A stretch of 55,811 nucleotides of DNA from CAXTEJ01 sp964243295 (GTDB lineage Bacteria; Actinomycetota; Actinomycetes; Actinomycetales; Angustibacteraceae): the NCBI GenBank assembly GCA_964243295.1, contig CAXTEJ010000022.1:1-55811 (forward strand). Reading direction: 5' to 3'. Positions within the stretch are counted from its first letter, which is position 1. Each line of letters starts with the position of its first letter. The notes beneath the pieces are model-generated. The model worked only from the letters and a program-made list of their open reading frames with translations, was not told where the DNA came from and did not search any database. The position numbers and the translations under genes are program-made. Shown here one piece after another: positions 16,687 through 26,211 of this stretch.

Positions 16687-17621
16687 GCGTGCCCGACGGC
16701 CGCGTCGCCACCGGCAGCGCGGCCGTCGTCGTCCCCGCCACCAGCGCCAACCTCGGCCCGGGCTTCGACTGCCTCGGCCTGGCACTCGGCCTGGTCGACG
16801 AGGTCGAGGTGTCGTCGACCGCCGCCGGGCCGGACGGGCCGACCGCCCACGTCAGCGTGCAGGGCGAGGGCGCGGGTGAGGTGCCGGGCGGCGAGGACCA
16901 CCTGGTCGTGCGCACGCTGCGGGCCACGCTCGCCGCCGTTGGGCTCGCACAGCCCTCGCTGCGGCTGACCTGCCGCAACGCCGTGCCGCACGGCCGCGGG
17001 CTCGGGTCGTCCGCGGCGGCGACGGTCGCCGGCGTGCTGCTGGGCCGCGCGCTCGCCGGGGAGGCCGGCGCGGCGATGGACGACGCCGCCGTGCTCGCGC
17101 TGGCCACGACGTTCGAGGGGCACCCTGACAACGCGGCCCCGGCCCTGCTGGGCGGCGCGACCATCGCGTGGTGCGAGCCCGCGGGCGCGCGGGCGGTCGG
17201 GATCGACGTCCACCCCGACGTGGTGCCGCTCGTGCTCGTCCCAGCCGAGCGGCTGGCCACCCACCACGCCCGCTCGCTGCTGCCGCCCACCGTCCCGCAC
17301 GCCGACGCCGCGACCAACGCGGGCCTCGCCGCCCTGCTCGTCCACGCGCTGGCGCACCGGCCCGACCTGCTGGCGACGGCGACCGCCGACAGGCTGCACC
17401 AGGAGCACCGTCGCCCCGCCATGCCCGCCACGCTCGCGGTCGTCGACCGGCTGCGCCACGCAGGGCTCGCGGCGGTCGTGTCGGGCGCCGGGCCGAGCGT
17501 GCTCGTGCTGTCCACCCGCGACCGCGAGCGGGCCGACACCGAGGTGGTGCAGCGTGCCGCCGCGGGTCGCTGGCAGCTGCTGGCCCCGGGCGTACGACGT
17601 CAACCGGCGCTGGTGCGCTGA
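16683..17621 (+). CDS. thrB: Homoserine kinase
   Basis: GHMP-family kinase of 312 aa that phosphorylates homoserine. Motif 1 is PATSANLGPGFDCLGLAL near residues 17-34. The ATP loop is PHGRGLGSSAAA. Motif 3 is AVVSGAGPSVLVL near the C-terminus. The GTG at 16683 overlaps the thrC stop (GTGA). A second GTG lies two codons on. It completes the hom-thrC-thrB operon. Confidence 0.95.
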   Translation: MSVPDGRVATGSAAVVVPATSANLGPGFDCLGLALGLVDEVEVSSTAAGPDGPTAHVSVQGEGAGEVPGGEDHLVVRTLRATLAAVGLAQPSLRLTCRNAVPHGRGLGSSAAATVAGVLLGRALAGEAGAAMDDAAVLALATTFEGHPDNAAPALLGGATIAWCEPAGARAVGIDVHPDVVPLVLVPAERLATHHARSLLPPTVPHADAATNAGLAALLVHALAHRPDLLATATADRLHQEHRRPAMPATLAVVDRLRHAGLAAVVSGAGPSVLVLSTRDRERADTEVVQRAAAGRWQLLAPGVRRQPALVR

Positions 17622-17948
17622 ACGGGTGGTGCGTCGAACCTGCGACGCGCAGCCGGCGTGGCGATCTTCGAACCGGGGTTCTCTCGCAGGCTGATGGTGT
17701 TACTCTGGCTGGGCGTCGAGGTTGAGAACGGTCGTTGCAGAAACCGGCACCGCCAACCCAGCGCACGCCACATCGCCGGCGGCCCTGTGCCCCGGCTGAG
17801 CCAGCCCGACGTCATCGCGGTCGCTTGACGACCGCCGTCGGGGCCTGCTCACAGCGTGGCAGCCCACGCCCCGGCACGTCGTGCCGCAGGCGTCGACCCC
17901 GCCCCGGCCTCTCCTGTGCCGGAGCGCGACGAGGGGGAAGGATCCTTC
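17622..17948 (+). other. thrB-rho intergenic region with long rho leader
   Basis: 327 bp without a supported gene. It contains a candidate promoter (TTCTCT at 17679-17684, 16-bp spacer, TACTCT at 17701-17706), which would give a rho leader of about 235 nt. A perfect 7-bp stem (17818-17824 with 17830-17836, loop cttga) lies in that leader. A strong ribosome site, GGGGGAAGGA, precedes rho. A long rho leader is compatible with autoregulation of rho (inference). Confidence 0.5.
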
Positions 17949-20324
17949 GTGACAGACACCACCGATCGAGTTGACGTGCCGGCACCGGCCGACACCGGCT
18001 CGACCCGCTCGGCCTCCGGCCTGAGCGCCAAGCGACTCCCCGAGCTGCAGGCCATCGCGGCCGGGCTCGGCATCAGCGGCACCGGCCGCATGCGCAAGAG
18101 CGATCTCGTGGCCGCCATCTCGGGCCGACGCCCGGGCTCGGCGCCCGGCGGCGACAGCGCCCCCACCTCCACCGCGTCGACCGAGGTCCCGCGACCCCGG
18201 GTCGACTCCGGCGCCGCCGCCGGGTCCGCCGCGCCGCCGGCCACCGCCTCCGCGCCGGCCGAGCGTGGCACTGCAGGCACGTCGTCCGACACCGCGGGCG
18301 ACGCCCCCGGCCGGGGCGCTGACCGCCCCGAGCGCGACACCGGGGCCCGCGCCGACGCCCGAGCCGCGGACCGCGACGTCACGTCCGACAGCACCGCCGC
18401 GAGCCGAGCGCCCTCCAACGGCAGCCCGTCCAACGGCAGCCTCGCGAACGGCACGTCCGCCCCCGGCTCGGTCAACGGCACCGAGCAGGTCGCCGACAGC
18501 ACCGAGCACTCCAACGGCAACCAGCACTCCAACGGCACCGAGCGCTCCAACGGCACCGAGCCCTCCAATGGCACCGAGCGCTCCAACGGCACCGAGCGCT
18601 CCAACGGCACCGAGCAGGCCTCGCAGCCCGTCGCTGGCGCTGAGCCCGGCGCCGCTGAGCCCGCGGCCCACGACCGCGCCCAGGACGGCGCCACCGGCGA
18701 CCGGCAGCGCCCGGCGCGCGGCGACCGCGGTCGTGACCGCACTGAGCGTGCCGACCGCACCGAGCGTGCCGACCGGCAGGAGGCCCGCACCGACGGCCGA
18801 CCCGACCGGCCGGACCGCCCCACCGCCGGCACCGACCGCACCACCAGCGAGCGCCCCGGCACCGACCGCACCGGCACCGGCGCCGAGCGCCCCACCACCG
18901 AGCGCACCGGCGCCGACCGGCCGGACCGCGCGGCCGAGCGCACCGAGGCCCGGCAGGACTCCCGCGGCGACAACCGTCCTGACGCGCGCAACGACCGGGG
19001 TGGTGACCGGTTCACCGCCGACGAGGACGACGAGTCCGGCGGCCGTCGCCGCCGGGGCCGTTACCGCGACCGCAAGCGTCGCGGCCGTGGCGGCGAGCTG
19101 GCCCCGCAGGTGCAGGTGCAGGGTGGCAACGACGACGTCGAGGTCAGCGACGACGACGTCCTGCTACCCGTGGCCGGCATCGTCGACGTGCTCGACAGCT
19201 ACGCCTTCGTCCGCACGTCCGGCTACCTGCCCGGCCCGAGCGACGTCTACGTCTCGCTCAGCCAGGTCAAGAAGAACGGGCTGCGCAAGGGCGACGCGGT
19301 CACCGGCGCGGTCCGCCAGCCTCGTGACGGCGAGCCGCAGGGTCAGGGCGGTGCAGGCAACCGGCAGAACAAGTTCAACGCGCTGGTGCGCCTCGACACC
19401 GTCAACGGCATGTCGCCCGAGCAGGCCCGCTCGCGGGTCGAGTTCGGCAAGCTCACGCCGCTGTACCCGCAGGAGCGGCTGCGGCTCGAGACCGAGCCCG
19501 GCATCCTCACCACGCGCATCATCGACCTGATCACCCCGATCGGGAAGGGTCAGCGCGGTCTGATCGTCAGCCCGGCGAAGGCCGGCAAGACGCTCATCCT
19601 GCAGTCGATCGCCAACGCGATCTCGATCAACAACCCTGAGGTCCACCTCATGGTCGTGCTCGTCGACGAGCGACCGGAGGAGGTCACCGACATGCAGCGC
19701 GCGGTGAAGGGTGAGGTCATCGCCTCGACCTTCGACCGCCCGGCCGACGACCACACCACCGTCGCCGAGCTCGCGATCGAGCGCGCCAAGCGCCTGGTCG
19801 AGATGGGTCACGACGTCGTCGTGCTGCTCGACTCGATCACCCGCCTCGGCCGCGCCTACAATCTGGCGGCCCCGGCGAGCGGCCGGATCATGTCCGGTGG
19901 TGTCGACTCCAGCGCGCTCTACCCGCCGAAGCGGTTCTTCGGTGCGGCGCGCAACATCGAGAACGGTGGCTCGCTCACCATCCTCGCGACGGCGCTGGTC
20001 GACACCGGATCCAAGATGGACGAGGTCATCTTCGAGGAGTTCAAGGGCACCGGGAACATGGAGCTGCGGCTCGACCGGCGGCTGTCGGAGAAGCGCATCT
20101 TCCCGGCCGTCGACGTCAACCCGTCGGGCACGCGGCGCGAGGAGATCCTGCTCGGCCGCGAGGAGCTCGCCGTCTCCTGGAAGCTGCGCCGGGTGCTCAC
20201 CGCGCTCGACTCCCAGCAGGCGCTCGAGCTGCTGCTCGACAAGATGAAGTCGACCAAGAGCAACACCGAGTTCCTCATGCAGGTGCAGAAGACGACGCCG
20301 GTCCCCGGCAAGTCCGAGGACTGA
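17949..20324 (+). CDS. rho: Transcription termination factor Rho with long disordered insert
   Basis: Hexameric RNA helicase of 791 aa that ends transcription. Rho_N helix bundle at about 27-57 (LSAKRLPELQAIAAGLGISG), then about 340 residues of Ser/Thr/Arg/Asp-rich low-complexity sequence, a Lys/Arg-rich patch near 375-385, the RNA-binding domain from about 405 (VLDSYAFVRTSGYL) and the motor domain with P-loop PAKAGKT (K547). Large inserts between Rho_N and the RNA-binding domain are typical of actinobacterial Rho. Here it includes SNGTER-type repeats. The GTG at 17949 follows an excellent ribosome site, and the open frame further upstream is not needed. Confidence 0.97.
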   Translation: MTDTTDRVDVPAPADTGSTRSASGLSAKRLPELQAIAAGLGISGTGRMRKSDLVAAISGRRPGSAPGGDSAPTSTASTEVPRPRVDSGAAAGSAAPPATASAPAERGTAGTSSDTAGDAPGRGADRPERDTGARADARAADRDVTSDSTAASRAPSNGSPSNGSLANGTSAPGSVNGTEQVADSTEHSNGNQHSNGTERSNGTEPSNGTERSNGTERSNGTEQASQPVAGAEPGAAEPAAHDRAQDGATGDRQRPARGDRGRDRTERADRTERADRQEARTDGRPDRPDRPTAGTDRTTSERPGTDRTGTGAERPTTERTGADRPDRAAERTEARQDSRGDNRPDARNDRGGDRFTADEDDESGGRRRRGRYRDRKRRGRGGELAPQVQVQGGNDDVEVSDDDVLLPVAGIVDVLDSYAFVRTSGYLPGPSDVYVSLSQVKKNGLRKGDAVTGAVRQPRDGEPQGQGGAGNRQNKFNALVRLDTVNGMSPEQARSRVEFGKLTPLYPQERLRLETEPGILTTRIIDLITPIGKGQRGLIVSPAKAGKTLILQSIANAISINNPEVHLMVVLVDERPEEVTDMQRAVKGEVIASTFDRPADDHTTVAELAIERAKRLVEMGHDVVVLLDSITRLGRAYNLAAPASGRIMSGGVDSSALYPPKRFFGAARNIENGGSLTILATALVDTGSKMDEVIFEEFKGTGNMELRLDRRLSEKRIFPAVDVNPSGTRREEILLGREELAVSWKLRRVLTALDSQQALELLLDKMKSTKSNTEFLMQVQKTTPVPGKSED
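18507..18614. repeat. 18-bp tandem repeat, 6 units, inside rho
   Basis: Units begin at 18507, 18525, 18543, 18561, 18579 and 18597, consensus cgctccaacggcaccgag, encoding (R/H)SNGTE. Looser copies (SNGS, ANGT) precede it from 18415. The period is a multiple of three, so copy change leaves the frame intact. The array lies in the disordered part of Rho. Confidence 0.95.
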
Positions 20325-20340
20325 CAACGCAGCAGCGCTT

Positions 20341-20370
20341 CGGCCCGGCCCCGTCGTAGGGGCCGGGCCG
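20341..20370 (+). terminator. Perfect 12-bp hairpin after rho
   Basis: Stem cggcccggcccc (20341-20352) with ggggccgggccg (20359-20370), loop gtcgta, starting 16 nt after the rho stop. It has no U tract, as is usual for actinobacterial hairpin terminators. Confidence 0.8.
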
Positions 20371-20513
20371 TCGCGCATGGCCCGGAATGTCGGGCCGCGC
20401 AGCACGGTTACGTCAGTGCGGCCGGTGTCTGGCACACTGGACCGCTGGCTCCGGTTCACGTCCGCGCACCCGCGCCGTGACGACCCGGCGGCCGACGACC
20501 CGAGGAGATTCGC

Positions 20514-20747
20514 GTGAAGAAGGACATCCACCCCACGTACGTCGACACCCAGGTGACGTGCAGCTGCGGCAACCGGTTCATGACCCGCAGCACCGCGACG
20601 TCCGGCAAGATCAGCGCCGACGTCTGCAGCGCCTGCCACCCCTTCTACACCGGCAAGCAGAAGCTCATGGACACCGGCGGCCGCGTCGCCCGGTTCCAGG
20701 CTCGCTACGGCAAGAAGGACGACGCGGCCAAGACCGCCGCGAAGTAG
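20514..20747 (+). CDS. rpmE: 50S ribosomal protein L31 (zinc-binding form)
   Basis: Ribosomal protein of 77 aa. Cysteines C16, C18, C38 and C41 (CSC...CSAC) form a complete zinc site, the C+ type of L31 that is normally replaced by a zinc-free paralogue under zinc limitation. HPFYTGKQKLMDTGGRV is the family signature. GTG start with GAGGAG upstream. A candidate -10 box, CACACT, lies at 20433-20438. Confidence 0.96.
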   Translation: MKKDIHPTYVDTQVTCSCGNRFMTRSTATSGKISADVCSACHPFYTGKQKLMDTGGRVARFQARYGKKDDAAKTAAK

Positions 20748-20755
20748 TTCGGCCC

Positions 20756-20789
20756 GGTGCCGGCGTCCCCTCGTGGGGGCGCCGGCACC
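20756..20789 (+). terminator. 15-bp hairpin after rpmE
   Basis: Arms 20756-20770 and 20775-20789 pair over 15 bp with one G-U position and a tcgt loop, beginning 9 nt after the rpmE stop. It should separate rpmE from prfA. Confidence 0.8.
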
Positions 20790-20838
20790 GTCATGTCATT
20801 CACCCGCCCCCGCCGACCACCCCCAGCAGGGAGCCACC

Positions 20839-21912
20839 GTGCTCGAGAAGGCAGCCGCGCTGGTCGTCGAGCACCGTGAGCTCGAGGACCAGCTCGCCGA
20901 CCCCGGCGTCCACGCCGACCAGGGCCTGGCCCGCCGGCTCGGCCGGCGCTACGCCGAGCTGACCCCGGTCGTCGCGGCGCACGGCGCCTGGGTGACCGCC
21001 AGCTCGGACGTCGAGGCGGCCACTGAGCTCGCCCGAGAGGACGCATCGTTCCGCGACGAGCTGCCTGCTCTCGAGGGCGTGCGTGACGACGCGGCCGAGC
21101 GGCTGCGCCGGCTGCTCGTGCCCCGCGACCCCGACGACGACCGCGACGTGATCCTCGAGGTCAAGGCCGGCGAGGGTGGTGAGGAGTCCGCGCTGTTCGC
21201 CGCCGACCTGGTGCGCATGTACCTGCGGTACGCCGAGCGCCACGGCTGGAGCACCCAGCTGCTCGACGCGACCCAGTCCGACCTCGGCGGCTACAAGGAC
21301 GTGTCGGTCGCGGTGAAGTCGCGCGGCGCCCCGGCGTTGGGGGAGGGCGTGTGGTCGCGGCTGAAGTACGAGGGCGGCGTGCACCGCGTGCAGCGCGTCC
21401 CGGTCACCGAGTCGCAGGGCCGCATCCACACCTCGGCGGCCGGCGTCCTGGTGATGCCCGAGCCCGACGAGGAGGTCGAGCTCGACATCTCGCCGAACGA
21501 CCTGCGCATCGACGTGTTCCGGTCGTCGGGCCCGGGCGGCCAGAGCGTCAACACCACCGACTCGGCCGTGCGCATCACCCACCTGCCGACCGGCACGGTG
21601 GTGTCGTGCCAGAACGAGAAGAGCCAGCTGCAGAACCGCGAGCAGGCCATGCGGATCCTGCGCGCCCGGCTGCACGCGCTCGCCCAGCAGCAGGCCGACG
21701 CCGAGGCCTCCGCCGCCCGGCGCAGCCAGGTGCGCACCGTCGACCGGTCCGAGCGCATCCGCACCTACAACTTCGCGGAGAACCGCATCAACGACCACCG
21801 CACCGGCTACAAGGCCTACAACCTCGACACCGTGCTCGACGGCGACCTCGACGCGGTCGTCGAGTCGGCGATCGCCGCCGACGAGGCCGCCCAGCTCGCG
21901 GCGACCGAGTGA
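20839..21912 (+). CDS. prfA: Peptide chain release factor 1
   Basis: RF1 of 357 aa, which recognises UAA and UAG. The recognition tripeptide of the family appears as PVT in RVPVTESQGRIHTS. GGQ of the peptidyl-hydrolysis loop is in SSGPGGQSVNTTDS. I chose GTG 20839 because GCAGGGAG lies just upstream and VLEKAAALVVEHRELEDQL aligns with RF1 N-termini. The stop overlaps the prmC start (GTGA). PrmC methylates the GGQ glutamine, so the two act together. Confidence 0.97.
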   Translation: MLEKAAALVVEHRELEDQLADPGVHADQGLARRLGRRYAELTPVVAAHGAWVTASSDVEAATELAREDASFRDELPALEGVRDDAAERLRRLLVPRDPDDDRDVILEVKAGEGGEESALFAADLVRMYLRYAERHGWSTQLLDATQSDLGGYKDVSVAVKSRGAPALGEGVWSRLKYEGGVHRVQRVPVTESQGRIHTSAAGVLVMPEPDEEVELDISPNDLRIDVFRSSGPGGQSVNTTDSAVRITHLPTGTVVSCQNEKSQLQNREQAMRILRARLHALAQQQADAEASAARRSQVRTVDRSERIRTYNFAENRINDHRTGYKAYNLDTVLDGDLDAVVESAIAADEAAQLAATE

Positions 21913-22793
21913 GCGGCAGCGCCGCCGGCCCGGGTGAGCCGCTGGTCGTGGCGCTGCGCGAGGCCGCCCGACGGCTCGCGGACGCCGGGGTGCCGAGCGC
22001 CCGTCACGACGCCGAGGCGCTGGCCGCTCACGTGCTGGGCCGCAGCCGTGCCGACGTCGCGACGGCCGCGCTGCGCGGTGACGCCGCCCCGCTGGGTGAG
22101 CGGTTCGAGCTGCTGGTCGACGAGCGGGTGAGGCGGGTGCCGCTGCAGCACCTCACCGGCACCGCGCCCTTCCGCGACCTCGTGCTGGACGTCGGTCCCG
22201 GGGTCTTCGTGCCGCGCCCGGAGACCGAGTCGGTGGCCCAGCCGGCCGTCGTCGAGGCCCGCCGGCTGCTGTCCGCCGGGGAGCGGGCCGTCGTCGTCGA
22301 CCTGTGCACCGGGTCGGGCGCCATCGCGCTCGCCGTGGCCACCGAGGTGCCTGGCAGCGAGGTGCACGGCGTCGAGCTGTCGGTCGAAGCCCACGCCTGG
22401 GCGCAGCGCAACGCCGACCGGTGGCACCCCGGCCTCGACCTGCGCGTCGGCGATGCCGCCACCGCGTTCCCCGACCTCGACGGCGCCGTCGACGTGGTGG
22501 TCAGCAACCCGCCCTACGTGCCGCCGGGCGCCGTTCCGGTCGACCCCGAGGTGCGCGACCACGACCCCGAGGTGGCGCTCTACGGCGGCGGTGAGGACGG
22601 CCTGCTCGTGCCCCGCCGCGTCGTCGTGGCGGCCGCCCGGCTGCTTCGGCCCGGCGGTCTGCTGGTGGTCGAGCACGCCGACGTCCAGCAGGACGCGCTG
22701 CTGCGGGCGCTCGGCCCGGCCACCTGGACGGGGCCGCAGGGCCACCGCGACCTGCTCGGGCGCCCCCGCTACGTGACCGCGCGCCGCGGCTGA
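21909..22793 (+). CDS. prmC: Release factor glutamine methyltransferase
   Basis: SAM-dependent N5-glutamine methyltransferase of 294 aa for the release-factor GGQ motif. An N-terminal helical domain, then the SAM motif VVDLCTGSGAIALAVA and the catalytic NPPY (200-203). GTG 21909 overlaps the prfA stop, giving a coupled prfA-prmC pair. Confidence 0.96.
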   Translation: MSGSAAGPGEPLVVALREAARRLADAGVPSARHDAEALAAHVLGRSRADVATAALRGDAAPLGERFELLVDERVRRVPLQHLTGTAPFRDLVLDVGPGVFVPRPETESVAQPAVVEARRLLSAGERAVVVDLCTGSGAIALAVATEVPGSEVHGVELSVEAHAWAQRNADRWHPGLDLRVGDAATAFPDLDGAVDVVVSNPPYVPPGAVPVDPEVRDHDPEVALYGGGEDGLLVPRRVVVAAARLLRPGGLLVVEHADVQQDALLRALGPATWTGPQGHRDLLGRPRYVTARRG

Positions 22794-22962
22794 CGCCCTT
22801 CGGTCAATCCCGGCGGCCCGGACAGCCCCACGGCTGCCACACCGACGGGCAGAGGTGCTGGCCCACCCGCCGGCTGAGCACGGCCGCGCCTCGTGACGGC
22901 GACTTCTGCCCGCCGGAGCGGCGCTGACCGGCGGCGTCGGTCGTGTCGTGGCCCGTGCCAGG

Positions 22963-23613
22963 ATGACCGCCGTGAGAACCATCAGGGTCGTGGACGACGA
23001 GACCCGGGTCAGCGGTGCCCGGCTGGCCGCTGACGCCGTCGCGCGCGGCGAGGTGGTCGTGCTGCCGACCGACACCGTCTACGGCGTGGGCGCCGACGCC
23101 TTCGACGCGCAGGCCGTCGCCGCCGTGCTCGCAGCCAAGGGCCGCGGCCGCAGCATGCCGCCACCGGTGCTGGTGCCGTCCGTGCGCACCCTGGACGGGC
23201 TCGCCACCGACGTCAGCGACGACGCGCGCGAGCTGATCGCCGCCTTCTGGCCCGGCCCCTTGACGCTCGTGTGCCGCGTCCAGCCCTCGCTGCGCTGGGA
23301 CCTCGGCGACACCGCCGGAACCGTCGCGCTGCGGATGCCGCTGCACCGCGTCACCCTCGCGGTCCTCGAGCTGACCGGCCCGATGGCGGTCACGAGCGCC
23401 AACCGCACCGGCCAGCCCCCGGCCACGACCGCCGACGAGGCGGTCGAGCAGCTCGGTGACGCCGTGTCGGTCTACCTCGACGCCGGCCCCGCGCCGTCCG
23501 ACGTGGCCTCGACGATCCTCGACGTCACCTCGGGCGCCCCCCGCGTGCTGCGCCAGGGGCCGATCGCCCTCGAGCGGCTGCGCCAGGTCGTGCCGGGCAT
23601 CGAAGCGCCCTGA
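22963..23613 (+). CDS. L-threonylcarbamoyladenylate synthase (Sua5/YrdC)
   Basis: Protein of 216 aa that makes threonylcarbamoyl-AMP for the t6A modification of ANN-reading tRNAs. Motifs: VVVLPTDTVYGVGADAF, KGRGRSMPPPVLV, and SANRTGQPPATT. The start is ATG 22963 or GTG 22972. The latter lies 7 nt after a CAGGAT -10-like box (22959-22964), so a leaderless start three residues later is equally plausible. The short YrdC-only form lacks a C-terminal Sua5 domain. Confidence 0.93.
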   Translation: MTAVRTIRVVDDETRVSGARLAADAVARGEVVVLPTDTVYGVGADAFDAQAVAAVLAAKGRGRSMPPPVLVPSVRTLDGLATDVSDDARELIAAFWPGPLTLVCRVQPSLRWDLGDTAGTVALRMPLHRVTLAVLELTGPMAVTSANRTGQPPATTADEAVEQLGDAVSVYLDAGPAPSDVASTILDVTSGAPRVLRQGPIALERLRQVVPGIEAP

Positions 23614-23736
23614 CGTCGCGACAGCGCCGGGTCATCGCGACAGTGCCGTCTCGTCGGGCGGCGGGGGAGAGCTGGGTCGCTGCGCCCAGCCCGTAGAGTG
23701 CGAGCGCCGCCCGCGTCGACCACTGAGAGCGATCCC

Positions 23737-25014
23737 ATGAGCCAGACCTACTACGGCCCCGACTTCGACGAGCTCAGCCGCGAAGACCCCGAGATCGCCG
23801 GCGTGCTGCTCGGCGAGCTCGACCGCCTGCGCGGCGGGCTGCAGCTGATCGCCAGCGAGAACTTCACCTCGCCCGCCGTGCTCGCGGCGCTCGGCTCGAC
23901 GCTGAGCAACAAGTACGCCGAGGGCTACCCCGGGCGCCGGTACTACGGTGGCTGCTCGGAGGTCGACAAGGCCGAGGAGATCGGCATCGCCCGCGCGAAG
24001 GAGCTGTTCGGCGCCGATCACGCCAACCTGCAGCCGCACTCGGGCGCCAACGCCAACCTCGCGGCGTACGGCGCCTTCTGCACCCCCGGCGACACCATCC
24101 TCGCGATGAGCCTGCCCCACGGCGGCCACCTGACGCACGGCGCGAAGGTCAGCTTCAGCGGCAAGTGGTTCAACGCGGTGCACTACGGCGTCGACGCGAC
24201 GACCGAGGACATCGACTACGACCAGGTGCGCTCGCTGGCGCGCGAGCACCGCCCGAAGATGATCATCTGCGGCGGCTCGGCCATCCCACGGCTCATCGAC
24301 TTCGCGGCCTTCCGCGAGATCGCGGACGAGGTCGGGGCGATCCTCATGGTCGACGCGGCACACTTCATCGGCCTGGTCGCCGGCAAGGCGATCCCCAGCC
24401 CGGTGCCCTTCGCCGACGTCGTGACCTTCACGACCCACAAGGTCCTGCGCGGCCCGCGCGGCGGCATGATCGTCTGCAAGGCAGAGCACGCCGCCAAGAT
24501 CGACAAGGCGGCCTTCCCGATGATGCAGGGCGGCCCGCTCATGCACGCCGTGGCCGCCAAGGCGGTCAACCTCAAGGAGTGCATGACCCCGCAGTACCAG
24601 CAGTACGCGCGCGAGGTCATCGCCAACGCGAGGGCGCTCACCGCCAGCCTCGCCGAGCAGGGCATGCGCCCGGTCACCGGCGGCACCGACACCCACCTCG
24701 CGCTGCTGGACCTCGCGGCCACCGGCGTCACGGGCAAGGACGCCGAGGCGCGCTGCGATGCCGCGGGCATCGTGCTCAACAAGAACGCCATCCCCAACGA
24801 CCCGCAGCCGCCGAGCGTCGCCTCGGGCATCCGCGTCGGCAGCCCTGCGGTCACCACGCAGGGCATGGGCGAGGGGCAGATGAAGGAGATCGGCGAGCTC
24901 ATCGGGCGGGCCGTCACCGCGACGGACGGCGACCCCGACCACCGGGTCGCGCGCGAGGTGCGTGCCGCGGTCACCGAGCTGGTCACGGCGTTCCCCGCCT
25001 ACCCCCGCGGCTGA
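23737..25014 (+). CDS. glyA: Serine hydroxymethyltransferase
   Basis: PLP enzyme of 425 aa that interconverts serine and glycine and charges tetrahydrofolate with a one-carbon unit. LIASENFTSPAVLAALGS near the N-terminus, YYGGCSEVDKAE, and the PLP lysine K235 in FTTHKVLRGPRGG. The ATG at 23737 has weak GAG upstream. A TAGAGT -10-like box lies at 23694-23699, giving a short leader. I saw no glycine-riboswitch structure in the 123-bp gap. Confidence 0.96.
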   Translation: MSQTYYGPDFDELSREDPEIAGVLLGELDRLRGGLQLIASENFTSPAVLAALGSTLSNKYAEGYPGRRYYGGCSEVDKAEEIGIARAKELFGADHANLQPHSGANANLAAYGAFCTPGDTILAMSLPHGGHLTHGAKVSFSGKWFNAVHYGVDATTEDIDYDQVRSLAREHRPKMIICGGSAIPRLIDFAAFREIADEVGAILMVDAAHFIGLVAGKAIPSPVPFADVVTFTTHKVLRGPRGGMIVCKAEHAAKIDKAAFPMMQGGPLMHAVAAKAVNLKECMTPQYQQYAREVIANARALTASLAEQGMRPVTGGTDTHLALLDLAATGVTGKDAEARCDAAGIVLNKNAIPNDPQPPSVASGIRVGSPAVTTQGMGEGQMKEIGELIGRAVTATDGDPDHRVAREVRAAVTELVTAFPAYPRG

Positions 25015-25050
25015 GGCCCCGGTGACGGCTCGAGCAGGGGAGGCCGCGCG

Positions 25051-26211
25051 GTGCGCGAGTACCTGTTCGTCCTGATCTTCGCCGCGGCGGTCACCTACCT
25101 GCTGACGCCGCTGGTGCGCACGCTGGCGGTCCGCTTCGGAGCGCTCACCGCGGTCCGCGACCGCGACGTGCACCGGGTGCCGACGCCGCGCCTCGGCGGC
25201 ACCGCGATGTTCGTGGGCTTCGCCGTCGCCCTGCTCGTGGCGTCGCGGCTGCCACGGCTGTCGGCGCTGTTCGACGGCTCGAGCGACCTGCAGGCCGTGC
25301 TCGTCGGCGGCGGCCTGGTGTGCCTGCTGGGGGTCGCCGACGACATCTGGGGCCTGGACGCCGTCACCAAGCTGGCGGGCCAGGTGCTGGCCGCCGGGGT
25401 CATGGCCGCGCAGGGGGTGCAGCTGCTGTCGCTGCCGGTCTTCGGCGTCACGCTGCTGCCCACGCCGGTCATGGTGACGATCACCGTGCTGGTCGTGGTG
25501 GTCACGATGAACGCCGTGAACTTCGTCGACGGGCTCGACGGGCTCGCTGCGGGCATCGTCGGCATCGCGGCCATCGGCTTCTTCGCCTACGCCTACTCGA
25601 TCTCCAAGGACTCGGGCAACGGCGTGTTCTCCATCGCCTCGCTGGTCGCCGTGGCGCTCATCGGCTGCTGCGCGGGTTTTCTGCCCCACAACTTCAACCC
25701 GGCCCGCATCTTCATGGGCGACAGCGGCTCGATGCTGCTGGGGCTGCTGCTGTCGGCCGCCACCATCTCGCTGGTCGGCAACGTCGACCCCAACAGCCTC
25801 GGGCCGGTGGGCGACACCGCCGTCATCGGCGGTGGCACCTCGGCCCTCGGTGCGGTGGCCGACCCGACGCCCGAGCTGCTGCTGCTGTTCCCGGTGCTCA
25901 TGCCGGTCGCGGTGCTGGTCGTGCCGCTGCTCGACCTGGTGCTGGCCATCGTGCGGCGCACGCGCGCCGGCCGTCGTCCGTGGCACCCCGACGCCCAGCA
26001 CCTGCACCACCAGCTGCTCTCGATCGGGCACAGCCACCGCGGCGCCGTCGTCGTGCTCTACCTGTGGACCGCCCTGGTCGCGTGGGGCGTCGCCGGCTTC
26101 GCGCTGCTGCCGGTGGTCTACGCCGTCGTCCTGGCCGCGACCCTGCTCGGGCTGGCCGTGACCCTGATGGTGCTCGGCCCGCGGTCCCCGAGCACGCCGG
26201 TGCGCTTGTGA
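25051..26211 (+). CDS. Polyprenyl-phosphate GlcNAc-1-phosphate transferase (WecA/TagO/MraY superfamily)
   Basis: Polytopic enzyme of 386 aa with about eleven helices. It starts glycan assembly by moving a phosphosugar from a UDP-sugar to polyprenyl phosphate. Superfamily motifs: VPTPRLGGTAMFVGF, NAVNFVDGLDGLAAG, HNFNPARIFMGDSGSMLLG and the cytosolic HLHHQLLSIGHSHR loop. The position between glyA and atp matches the mycobacterial wecA-like gene. GTG start with AGGGGAGG upstream. Its stop codon lies inside the CRP-type palindrome. Confidence 0.93.
   Translation: MREYLFVLIFAAAVTYLLTPLVRTLAVRFGALTAVRDRDVHRVPTPRLGGTAMFVGFAVALLVASRLPRLSALFDGSSDLQAVLVGGGLVCLLGVADDIWGLDAVTKLAGQVLAAGVMAAQGVQLLSLPVFGVTLLPTPVMVTITVLVVVVTMNAVNFVDGLDGLAAGIVGIAAIGFFAYAYSISKDSGNGVFSIASLVAVALIGCCAGFLPHNFNPARIFMGDSGSMLLGLLLSAATISLVGNVDPNSLGPVGDTAVIGGGTSALGAVADPTPELLLLFPVLMPVAVLVVPLLDLVLAIVRRTRAGRRPWHPDAQHLHHQLLSIGHSHRGAVVVLYLWTALVAWGVAGFALLPVVYAVVLAATLLGLAVTLMVLGPRSPSTPVRL

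Noticed and set aside
23614..23736. Glycine riboswitch upstream of glyA
   Set aside because: The gap is 123 bp and I could not find the conserved tandem-aptamer core or an expression platform.
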